DNA of 8,538 nt from assembly GCA_021845555.1 (NCBI GenBank), contig JAJZVS010000159.1, positions 1 to 8,538 of the forward strand, given 5' to 3'. Made by a program: the position numbers and the translations under genes. The notes beneath the pieces are model-generated. The model saw nothing but the letters and a program-made list of their open reading frames with translations, was not told the origin of the DNA and did not search any database. Of this stretch, positions 1-6,082 are shown in pieces. Numbering within the stretch: position 1 is the stretch's first letter; every line of letters starts with the position of its first letter. Source of the stretch: Pseudomonadota bacterium (GTDB lineage Bacteria; Pseudomonadota; Alphaproteobacteria; Acetobacterales; Acetobacteraceae).

Positions 1-462
1 ACGGGCGCGGTGCGCATCACGCCCCTGCCGCACATGCCGGTGGTGAAGGACCTGGTGCCGGACCTGAGCCAGGCCTACGCGCAGCTGCGCAGCATCGAGC
101 CCTGGCTGAAATCCGAAACCCCGCCGCCGCCGGACGGGGAGCGCAAGCAGAGCATCGCCGAACGCGCGCAGCTGGACGGGCTGTGGGAGTGCATCCTGTG
201 CTTCTGCTGCACCACCTCCTGCCCCAGCTACTGGTGGAACGGCGACCGCTACCTCGGCCCCGCGGTGCTGTTGCAGGCCTATCGCTGGATCGCCGACTCG
301 CGTGACGAGGCGACCGGGGACCGGCTGGATGCGCTGGAAGACCCGTTCAAGCTGTATCGCTGCCACACCATCATGAACTGCACCGATACCTGCCCGAAGG
401 GGCTGAACCCGGCGAAGGCGATCGCCTCGATCAAGCAGCTGATCGCCGAACGCCAGATGTAG
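1..462 (+). CDS. sdhB: Succinate dehydrogenase iron-sulfur subunit, C-terminal part (5' end outside window)
   Basis: SdhB carries electrons from the FAD of SdhA to ubiquinone through three Fe-S clusters, at the inner face of the cytoplasmic membrane (TCA cycle, complex II). The reading frame is open to the first base, so the N-terminal [2Fe-2S] domain lies upstream. The 153 residues present are the C-terminal ferredoxin-like domain. Counting from the first codon in the window, CILCFCCTTSCP gives C64, C67 and C70 for the [4Fe-4S] cluster and C74 for the [3Fe-4S] cluster. CHTIMNC gives C121 and C127 ([3Fe-4S]), and C131 in TCPKGLNP completes [4Fe-4S]. The YWWN tryptophans next to the quinone site and H122 also match E. 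coli SdhB, with identical cysteine spacing. It ends TAG. No sdh gene follows, so it is probably the last gene of its operon, unless the amidohydrolase 35 bp downstream is cotranscribed. Identification is secure. Confidence 0.97.
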   Translation, partial: TGAVRITPLPHMPVVKDLVPDLSQAYAQLRSIEPWLKSETPPPPDGERKQSIAERAQLDGLWECILCFCCTTSCPSYWWNGDRYLGPAVLLQAYRWIADSRDEATGDRLDALEDPFKLYRCHTIMNCTDTCPKGLNPAKAIASIKQLIAERQM

Positions 463-482
463 CCCGCGGCCGGATGGGCGCG

Positions 483-494
483 GGAGGGAGGAAG
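483..494 (+). promoter_or_regulatory. Strong Shine-Dalgarno that fixes the amidohydrolase start at 498
   Basis: A purine run, GGAGGGAGGAAG, lies directly before ATG 498; its GGAGG core at 487-491 is 6 bases from the start. An in-frame ATG at 474 has no such site, and using it would translate the Shine-Dalgarno itself. Start 498 also gives a 347-residue protein, matching the 346 residues of the paralogue at 3405. Confidence 0.8.
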
Positions 495-497
495 CAG

Positions 498-1541
498 ATG
501 TCCGCCAGCCCCACGCCTTTCGGCCGCGTGCGCGCCCCGAACGACGCCTGGCTCGCCCGCGCGGCGGCCGAGGACGTGCTGGAACCCGACCTGCCGATCG
601 TCGATGCGCACCACCATCTGTGGCAGCGGCCGGACCATCGCTACCTGATCCACGAATTCGCCGCGGAACTCGGTTCCGGCCACCGCACCGTCGCCACCGT
701 GTTCCTGCAATGCCACGCGATGTACCGCGCCGGCGGGCCGGAGGCGCTGCGCCCGGTGGGCGAGACCGAGTTCGTCGCCGGCATCGCGGCGATGAGCCGC
801 TCCGGCCAGTACGGGCCGACAAGGATCGCCGCCGGGATCGTCGGCTTCGCCGACCTCACGCTGGGCGACGCGGTCGAGCCGGTGCTGGCGGCGCATCTGC
901 GCGCCGGCGGCGGGCGGTTCCGCGGCGTGCGCCATTCCGGCAACTTCGATGCCGATCCGGTGATCGGCAACGGCGCGGCGGCGCCCGGCCTGTATCTGCG
1001 CGAGGATTTCCGCGCCGGGCTGCGCCGGCTGGCCGCGCACGACCTGTCGCTGGACGCCTGGGTGTTCCATCCGCAACTGCACGAGGTGACCGCGCTGGCC
1101 CGCGCGGTGCCGCAGGCGCGGCTGATCCTCGGCCATTGCGGCGGCCCGCTCGGCTACGGCCGCTACAGCGGACGCGGCGACGAGGTGTTCGCCGCCTGGA
1201 AACGCGCGATCGCCGAGGTCGCCACCTGCCCGAACGTGGTGGTGAAGCTGGGCGGAATGATGATGCGGCTGGCGGCGTTCGACTACGGCACCGCGCCCGC
1301 GCCACCGCGCTCGGAGCAACTGGCCGCGCTGTGGCGGCCCTGGATCGAGACTTGCATCGAGGCGTTCGGGCCGGACCGCTGCCTGTTCGAGAGCAACTTC
1401 CCGGTCGAGAAGATGGGCATCGGCTGGGTGCCGCTGTGGAACGCGCTCAAGCGCATCGCCGCCGGCGCTTCGGCCGCGGAAAAGCGCGCGATGTTCGCCG
1501 CCACCGCGGCGCGGGAATACCGGCTGGACGTGGCTTTCTAG
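498..1541 (+). CDS. Amidohydrolase 2 / COG3618 TIM-barrel hydrolase, copy A (lactonase-like)
   Basis: This 347-residue cytosolic protein belongs to the family that includes 2-pyrone-4,6-dicarboxylate lactonase (LigI) and L-fuconolactonase, which open lactone rings. Visible motifs are the first-strand HxH in DAHHHLW (H38, H40), the glycine-rich loop RAGGGRFRGVRH (R145, H146), H191, HCGGPLG (H213), VKLGG (250-253) and FESNFPV (298-303). The last strand normally supplies a catalytic Asp (as in GSDWPV); here it is N300. The usual DH before the GGPLG loop reads GH, so this copy differs from copy B at two active-site positions. LigI itself works without a bound divalent metal, so activity remains possible. 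There is no signal peptide. The gene follows sdhB by 35 bp and ends in the same CTAG as the convergent metY fusion. Copy B at 3405 is about half identical by eye and colinear throughout. Family is secure; substrate is unknown. Confidence 0.88.
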   Translation: MSASPTPFGRVRAPNDAWLARAAAEDVLEPDLPIVDAHHHLWQRPDHRYLIHEFAAELGSGHRTVATVFLQCHAMYRAGGPEALRPVGETEFVAGIAAMSRSGQYGPTRIAAGIVGFADLTLGDAVEPVLAAHLRAGGGRFRGVRHSGNFDADPVIGNGAAAPGLYLREDFRAGLRRLAAHDLSLDAWVFHPQLHEVTALARAVPQARLILGHCGGPLGYGRYSGRGDEVFAAWKRAIAEVATCPNVVVKLGGMMMRLAAFDYGTAPAPPRSEQLAALWRPWIETCIEAFGPDRCLFESNFPVEKMGIGWVPLWNALKRIAAGASAAEKRAMFAATAAREYRLDVAF

Positions 1542-3340
1542 CCGCCCAGCGCCTGATCCAGGTCGCGGATCAGATCCGCGGCCGTTTCGATCCCGATCGA
1601 CAGGCGGATCACGTCGTCCCCGGCGCCGGCGGCGATGCGTTGCGCGTCGGACAACTGGCGATGCGTGGTGGAGGCGGGGTGCAGGATCAGGCTGCGCGTG
1701 TCGCCGATATTCGCGAGATGCGAAAAGAGCCGCACCTGCTCCACCATCTTCACCCCGGCCGCATAGCCGCCCTTCACCCCGAAGGTGAACACCGCACCGG
1801 CACCGCGCGGCAGGTAGCGCTGCGCCAGCGCCCGATAGGAGCTCGACGCCAGCCCGGCGTAGGAGACCCAGGCGACGCGCTTATCCGCCTCCAGGAATTC
1901 CGCAACTGCTTGCGCGTTGGCGCAATGGCGTTCCATCCGCAGGTGCAGCGTTTCGATCCCGGTGATGGTCAGGAACGCGTTCATCGGCGCCATGGTCGGT
2001 CCGAAATCGCGCAACCCCACCGCGCGCGCCTTGGTGGTGAAAGCGAAGTCGCCGAAATTCTCGTAGAAGCGCAGCCCGTGATAGGCGGGTTCGGGCTCGG
2101 TCAGCGACGGGAACCGCCCGCCCTGCGCCCAGTCGAACTTGCCGGATTCCACGATGATCCCACCCAGCGAATTGCCGTGCCCGTCGAGGAACTTGGTGGT
2201 GGAGTGCGTGACCAGATCGGCGCCCCACTCGATCGGCCGGCACAAATAGGGCGTGGCCAGCGTGTTATCGACGATCAGCGGAATCCCGGCGTCGTGCGCG
2301 ATGCGCGCGACCGCTTCCAGATCGACGATCACGCCGCCCGGATTGGCCAGGCTTTCGACGAAGATCGCCTTGCAGCGCGGCGTCAGCGCGGCGCGGAAGT
2401 TCTCCGGATCGGCGGGATCGACGAAATGGCAGGTCCAGCCGAGCTTCTTGAACGACAGCCCGAACTGCGTCAGCGATCCGCCATAGAGCGCGCGCGAGGC
2501 CAGGAACTCATCGCCCGGTTCCAGCAGCGTCGCGAACACCAGGAACTGCGCCGCATGGCCGGAGGCGGCGGCCAGCGCGGCGCGCCCGCCTTCCAGGCTC
2601 GCCACCCGTTCTTCCAGCACCGACACCGTCGGGTTGGTCAGGCGATTGTAGATGTAACCGAAGTTGTGCAGGTTGAACAGGGACGCAGCATGGTCGGCGT
2701 CCTGGAACACATAGGCGGCGGTCTGGTAGATCGGCGTGATGCGCGCCCCGGTGGTGGGATCGGGCGCGGCGCCGGCGTGCACCGCGCGGGTCTCGAACCC
2801 GTAGGTGACGTTGGCCGAGGGCGGGGCCTCGGTCCGCTCCCGTCGCGCGGTCGGCGGCGCGGCGGGCTGGTTGCGGATGATGCCGGAATCCACCCCGCTC
2901 CAGGACAACTCGCCGCCCAGGCGGCCGAATTCGATCTTCGGGCAGCGGTTCATCACCACTTCCAGGCCCGCCGCCTCGGCCTTCGCGCCGGCCGCGTCGT
3001 TGCGCACGCCGAGCTGCATCCATACCACCCGCGCGCCGGCGGCGATCGCGTCCTCGACGATCGGGGGAACCTGGTCGGAGGCGCGGAAGATATCGACCAT
3101 GTCGATCTTCTCGGGGATGTCGCGCACGGAGGCATAGACGCGCTCGCCCAGCAGGTCCTGCCCGGCCAGACCGGGGTTCACCGGGATCACCCGGTAGCCC
3201 TTGCCCTGCAGATATTTCATCACGAAATAGCTCGGCCGGTTCCAGTTCGCCGAGGCACCCACCAGCGCGATGGTGCGCACGGTGGACAGGATGCGGCGCA
3301 GCTTGGCGTCCGAATACGGAATCGGATCGATCGCGGTCAT
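1538..3340 (-). CDS. metY: CoA-binding domain fused to O-acetylhomoserine sulfhydrylase (MetY)
   Basis: This is one 600-residue chain with two complete domains. Residues about 12-155 are a YccU-like CoA-binding Rossmann domain: TIALVGAS at 23-30, RVIPVNPG at 50-57, and MNRCPKIE at 130-137 with C133. Residues about 178-600 are a full PLP enzyme of the MetY class, which makes homocysteine from O-acetylhomoserine and sulfide: TPIYQTAAY at 202-210, YIYNRLTNPT at 229-238, ASGHAAQF at 259-266, VDNT (D358, pyridine-nitrogen partner), HSTTKFLDGHG with Schiff-base lysine K383, and HLANIGDTRSLILHPASTTH at 541-560. The two are joined by a Pro/Ala/Arg linker at about 158-177, with no stop and no credible internal start. 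Relatives are generally two proteins, often from neighbouring genes, to my knowledge. The start is ATG with AAAGGG about 10 bases upstream. It is divergent from amidohydrolase B, convergent with copy A, and probably monocistronic. MetY activity is likely; the role of the N-domain is unknown. Confidence 0.93.
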   Translation of the reverse strand: MTAIDPIPYSDAKLRRILSTVRTIALVGASANWNRPSYFVMKYLQGKGYRVIPVNPGLAGQDLLGERVYASVRDIPEKIDMVDIFRASDQVPPIVEDAIAAGARVVWMQLGVRNDAAGAKAEAAGLEVVMNRCPKIEFGRLGGELSWSGVDSGIIRNQPAAPPTARRERTEAPPSANVTYGFETRAVHAGAAPDPTTGARITPIYQTAAYVFQDADHAASLFNLHNFGYIYNRLTNPTVSVLEERVASLEGGRAALAAASGHAAQFLVFATLLEPGDEFLASRALYGGSLTQFGLSFKKLGWTCHFVDPADPENFRAALTPRCKAIFVESLANPGGVIVDLEAVARIAHDAGIPLIVDNTLATPYLCRPIEWGADLVTHSTTKFLDGHGNSLGGIIVESGKFDWAQGGRFPSLTEPEPAYHGLRFYENFGDFAFTTKARAVGLRDFGPTMAPMNAFLTITGIETLHLRMERHCANAQAVAEFLEADKRVAWVSYAGLASSSYRALAQRYLPRGAGAVFTFGVKGGYAAGVKMVEQVRLFSHLANIGDTRSLILHPASTTHRQLSDAQRIAAGAGDDVIRLSIGIETAADLIRDLDQALGG

Positions 3341-3375
3341 GGAGCAGGCCCTTTCGGCGGCGCGGACGGGGGGCT

Positions 3376-3404
3376 AGCATAGACGCAACCGGAGGGACCG
3401 TCAC
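3376..3404 (-). promoter_or_regulatory. Candidate sigma-70-type promoter for the CoA-binding/MetY fusion
   Basis: On the minus strand, GTGACG (3404-3399) and TATGCT (3381-3376) each match 4 of 6 consensus bases and are spaced by 17 bases. Transcription would start near 3369, giving a leader of about 29 bases that includes the AAAGGG ribosome site. The -10 bases overlap a forward TAGCAT (3375-3380) that could serve amidohydrolase B. This was read by eye and has not been scored against background. Confidence 0.4.
3391..3396 (+). promoter_or_regulatory. Shine-Dalgarno GGAGGG for amidohydrolase B
   Basis: GGAGGG stands 8 bases before ATG 3405 and fixes that start. It also falls inside the spacer of the candidate minus-strand promoter at 3376-3404. 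Confidence 0.75.
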
Positions 3405-4445
3405 ATGAGCGCCACCGCCCCACGCCCGTCGCACTACCTCCCCGTCCGCGAGGACTGGCTGGCCCGGCGGGTGGAGCCGATCCTGGAACCCGCGCTGCCG
3501 ATCGTCGATCCGCACCATCATCTGTGGGACCGCGGCGGCTGGCGCTACCTGCATGACGAACTGCTGGCCGACATGAACAGCGGCCACAACATCACCCACA
3601 CGGTCTTCGTCCAGGCCCGCGCCTTCCATCGCGCCGACGGGCCCGAGGAACTGCGCCCGGTCGGGGAAACGGAGTTCGTCAACGGCGTCGCGGCGATGAG
3701 CGCCTCGGGCCTGTATGGCCCGTCGCGCATGTGCGCCGGCATCGTCGGCCACGCCAACCTGGCGCTGGGGGCGAAGGTGGAGGCGGTTCTGGAAGCGCAT
3801 ATCCGCGCCGGCGGCGGGCGGTTCCGCGGCATCCGCCACATCACGGCGTGGGACGCCGATCCGGTCACCCTCAACCCCGGCAACCCGGCGCCGCAAGGGG
3901 TGATGGCGACGGCGGCCTTCCGCGAGGGGTTCGCGAAGCTGGCGGCGATGGACCTGACGTTCGACGCCTGGCTCTATCACAAGCAGATCCCGGAACTGAC
4001 CGCGCTCGCCCGCGCCTTCCCCGGCGCGCGCATCGTGCTCGATCACGTCGGCGGGCCGCTCGGCATCGGCAGCTACGCGGGCAAGCACAAGGAGGTGTTC
4101 GCCGCCTGGGAGCCGATGATCCGCGAACTGGCCACCTGCCCCAACGTGCATGTGAAGCTCGGCGGGCTCGGCATGCGGATCAATGGTTTCGATTTCGACG
4201 CCGCCGCCGAACCGCCCTCGTCCGAGGCGCTGGCCGCCGCCTGGAAGCCCTATATCGACACCACCATCGCCGCCTTCGGCGCCGATCGCTGCATGTTCGA
4301 GAGCAATTTCCCGGTGGACAAGGGGTCCTACAGCTACGCGGTGGGGTGGAACGCGTTCAAGCGCCTGGCCGCCGGCGCGTCCGCGGCCGAAAAAGCGGCG
4401 CTGTTCTCGGGCACCGCGACCCGGTTCTACCGGCTGGGGGGCTGA
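3405..4445 (+). CDS. Amidohydrolase 2 / COG3618 TIM-barrel hydrolase, copy B (lactonase-like)
   Basis: This 346-residue cytosolic protein is a paralogue of copy A at 498 and is colinear with it along its whole length. Motifs are DPHHHLW (H37, H39), RAGGGRFRGIRH (R144, H145), LDHVGGPLG (D213, H214), VKLGG (250-254) and FESNFPVDK with N301 where metal-dependent relatives usually have Asp. Unlike copy A, it keeps the DH pair of the family, so it is the more conventional copy. Known relatives (LigI, L-fuconolactonase) hydrolyse lactones. The SDR gene begins 4 bases after its stop, so the two are almost certainly one operon and translationally coupled. An SDR making a lactone and this enzyme opening it would be coherent chemistry, but that is inferred. 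A weak forward promoter may lie at 3352-3380 (TAGCAT as -10). Family is secure; substrate is unknown. Confidence 0.9.
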   Translation: MSATAPRPSHYLPVREDWLARRVEPILEPALPIVDPHHHLWDRGGWRYLHDELLADMNSGHNITHTVFVQARAFHRADGPEELRPVGETEFVNGVAAMSASGLYGPSRMCAGIVGHANLALGAKVEAVLEAHIRAGGGRFRGIRHITAWDADPVTLNPGNPAPQGVMATAAFREGFAKLAAMDLTFDAWLYHKQIPELTALARAFPGARIVLDHVGGPLGIGSYAGKHKEVFAAWEPMIRELATCPNVHVKLGGLGMRINGFDFDAAAEPPSSEALAAAWKPYIDTTIAAFGADRCMFESNFPVDKGSYSYAVGWNAFKRLAAGASAAEKAALFSGTATRFYRLGG

Positions 4446-4449
4446 TCCG

Positions 4450-5220
4450 ATGGCGAATCCGTTCGATCTTACCGGCCGGGTGGCGCTGGTCACCGGCGGC
4501 AATTCCGGCATCGGCCTCGGCATGGCCCGCGCGCTGGCGGAAGCCGGGGCGGACGTGGCGATTTGGGGCACCAGCGAGGCAAAGAACGCCACCGCGCGGG
4601 CGGAGCTCGAACGCACCGGCCGACGCATCCTGACGCTGGCCTGCGACGTGGGCGACGAGCACGCTGTCACGGCGGCATTCGATCAGACGGTGGCCAGGCT
4701 GGGGCGCGTGGATGGCTGCTTCGCCAATGCCGGGGTCAGCGGGCGAGGACAGCATTCGTTCCTGGATATGACCGCGCAGGAATGGCACCGCGTGCTGCGG
4801 GTCAATCTGGACGGCGCGTTCCACACTTTCCGCGCCGCGGCCAAGCACATGGTCCATCGCGGCGAGGGCGGCGTGCTGGTCGGCACCGCCTCGCTCGCGG
4901 CGATCGAGGCGGCGCCGCGGTCCGAGCACTACGCCGCCACCAAGGGCGGCATGATCTCGATGACCCGCGCGCTGGCGGTGGAATTCGCCCGCCACCGCAT
5001 CCGCGCCCATTCGATCCTGCCCGGCTGGATCGAAACCAATATGACGGCGAACGCGATCGCCAACCCGAAGTTCCACGACAACGTGCTGCCGCGGGTGCCG
5101 ATGCGCCGCTGGGGCACCGGGTCGGATTTCGGCGGCATCGCGGTCTATCTGATGAGCGACGCGAGCGCGTATCACACCGGCGACACGTTCGTGATCGACG
5201 GCGGGTATTCGCTGTTCTGA
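4450..5220 (+). CDS. Short-chain dehydrogenase/reductase (classical SDR), operon partner of amidohydrolase B
   Basis: This 256-residue NAD(P)-dependent oxidoreductase acts on an unknown alcohol, lactol or ketone. It has every classical SDR element: the TGGNSGIG cofactor loop (15-22), D66 in ACDVG, NAG (93-95), and the catalytic tetrad N119, S148, Y161, K165 (YAATK). The PGWIETNM segment (191-198) follows, and the chain ends in VIDGGYSLF. The residues after the second strand (WGTSEAK) give no clear NAD or NADP preference. ATG 4450 is chosen because the frame upstream is the tail of amidohydrolase B read in another frame; a G-rich run at 4436-4441 serves as ribosome site, and the protein then starts as SDRs usually do (NPFDLTGRVALVTGG). 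The start lies 4 bp after the hydrolase stop. Only 7 bp separate its stop from the convergent SDR gene. Confidence 0.93.
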   Translation: MANPFDLTGRVALVTGGNSGIGLGMARALAEAGADVAIWGTSEAKNATARAELERTGRRILTLACDVGDEHAVTAAFDQTVARLGRVDGCFANAGVSGRGQHSFLDMTAQEWHRVLRVNLDGAFHTFRAAAKHMVHRGEGGVLVGTASLAAIEAAPRSEHYAATKGGMISMTRALAVEFARHRIRAHSILPGWIETNMTANAIANPKFHDNVLPRVPMRRWGTGSDFGGIAVYLMSDASAYHTGDTFVIDGGYSLF

Positions 5221-5227
5221 AGCCCTC

Positions 5228-6013
5228 TCAGTCGTCGCTCGAAGCGACCGTCCCGATCGTCGTCCCGCCGTCGATCACCAGCGTCTGGCCGGTCATGAAG
5301 CTGCCGGCCTTCGACGCCAGGAACACCGCCGCGCCCGCGATCTCGTCGGGTTCGCCGATCCGTTGCAGCGGCGTGTCCTTGGTCCGCTTGCGGTACAGCA
5401 CCGGGTCCTCCCACAGCGCGCGGGCGAAATCGGTCCGCACCAGGCCGGGCGCGATGGCGTTGGCGCGGATGTTCTTCGGCCCCCATTCCACGCAGATGTT
5501 GCGTGCCAGTTGCATGTCGGCCGCCTTGGAGATCGCGTACAGCCCAAGCTGCGCCGAGCCGCGCAGCCCACCGATCGACGAAATGATGATCACCGACCCG
5601 CCGCCGCGCGCCGCCATCTGCGGCAGCACCATGTTGCACAGCCAGAAGTTGCTGCGCACGTTGGCGCCCATGATGCGCTCATAGACCTCGTCCGAGGCGC
5701 CGGCGGCCGGCCCCAGATACGGGTTCACCGCGGCGTTGCAGACCAGGATGTCGATCCCGCCCCAGGCCGCGGTGGTGCGATCGACCAGCGCCTGCAGCGC
5801 TTCCTTGCGCGCGATATGGCAGGGGATCACCATCGCCTGCCCGCCGCGCGCGCGGATGCCGGCGGCGACGGTTTCGCACGCGTCTTCCTTGCGCGAGGAC
5901 ACCACCACGCGCGCGCCGTGCTCGGCCAGGCGCTCGGCGATCGCCCGCCCGATGCCCTTGGAAGAACCGGTGACCACGGCCACCTTGCCGGTCAGGTCGA
6001 ACAAGGACGACAT
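5228..6013 (-). CDS. Short-chain dehydrogenase/reductase, DHRS4-like
   Basis: This 261-residue oxidoreductase has the TGSSKGIG cofactor loop (15-22), NAAV (93-96), N118, S146, Y159 and K163 (YAISK), APGLVRTDF (188-196) and a C-terminal TGQTLVIDGG. S40-R41-K42 after the second strand suggests NADP(H). Where most SDRs have Asp in the CDV segment, this reads PCHIARKE with H66; a similar CHVGKAED segment, NAAVNP and an ALW/MLW-type region occur in animal DHRS4, a peroxisomal carbonyl/retinal reductase. That resemblance is from memory and gives subfamily, not substrate. The start is ATG with AGAAGGGGGAAG just upstream. A good promoter candidate precedes it, so it is probably transcribed alone. It is not the duplicate of the neighbouring forward SDR: beyond shared family motifs they differ widely. 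Confidence 0.93.
   Translation of the reverse strand: MSSLFDLTGKVAVVTGSSKGIGRAIAERLAEHGARVVVSSRKEDACETVAAGIRARGGQAMVIPCHIARKEALQALVDRTTAAWGGIDILVCNAAVNPYLGPAAGASDEVYERIMGANVRSNFWLCNMVLPQMAARGGGSVIIISSIGGLRGSAQLGLYAISKAADMQLARNICVEWGPKNIRANAIAPGLVRTDFARALWEDPVLYRKRTKDTPLQRIGEPDEIAGAAVFLASKAGSFMTGQTLVIDGGTTIGTVASSDD
5234..5248. terminator. Perfect hairpin at the junction of the convergent SDR genes
   Basis: GTCGCT and AGCGAC form a 6-bp perfect stem around a 3-base loop. It lies 13 bases past the stop of the forward SDR and within the last codons of the reverse SDR. Neither strand has a T-run after it, so it is at most a weak or Rho-assisted terminator. Confidence 0.25.
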
Positions 6014-6029
6014 CCGCTTCCCCCTTCTG

Positions 6030-6059
6030 TTGGCTTGCGCCTGTGCTACCGGTCAGTAT
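6030..6059 (+). promoter_or_regulatory. Weak candidate promoter for the acyl-CoA synthetase
   Basis: Forward TTGGCT (6030-6035) and CAGTAT (6054-6059) are spaced by 18 bases, with 4 and 3 of 6 consensus matches. The -10 uses almost the same bases as the reverse -10 at 6055-6060. If real, transcription begins near 6066, downstream of the GTG 6043 and ATG 6058 starts, which would favour ATG 6097. Confidence 0.25.
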
Positions 6060-6082
6060 GGTGGGCTTCGGGGAAACGTCAA
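6055..6082 (-). promoter_or_regulatory. Candidate sigma-70-type promoter for the DHRS4-like SDR
   Basis: On the minus strand, TTGACG (6082-6077, 5 of 6 consensus bases) is followed after 16 bases by CATACT (6060-6055, 4 of 6). Transcription would start near 6048 with a leader of about 35 bases carrying the strong ribosome site at 6018-6026. This is the best promoter match I see in the window. Confidence 0.5.

Noticed and set aside
474..497. Upstream ATG 474 as start of amidohydrolase A
   Set aside because: The eight extra codons are the Shine-Dalgarno region itself; ATG 498 has ideal spacing and matches the paralogue's length.
620..3382. A 920-codon forward open frame crossing amidohydrolase A and the metY fusion
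   Set aside because: Its translation is Arg/Gly/Ala-rich with no family motifs, and it runs through two genes with clear homology in other frames. Long empty frames are expected at this GC content.
2508..4670. A 720-codon reverse open frame across metY and amidohydrolase B
   Set aside because: Low-complexity His/Arg/Gly composition, no recognisable domain, and antisense or out of frame to two well-supported genes.
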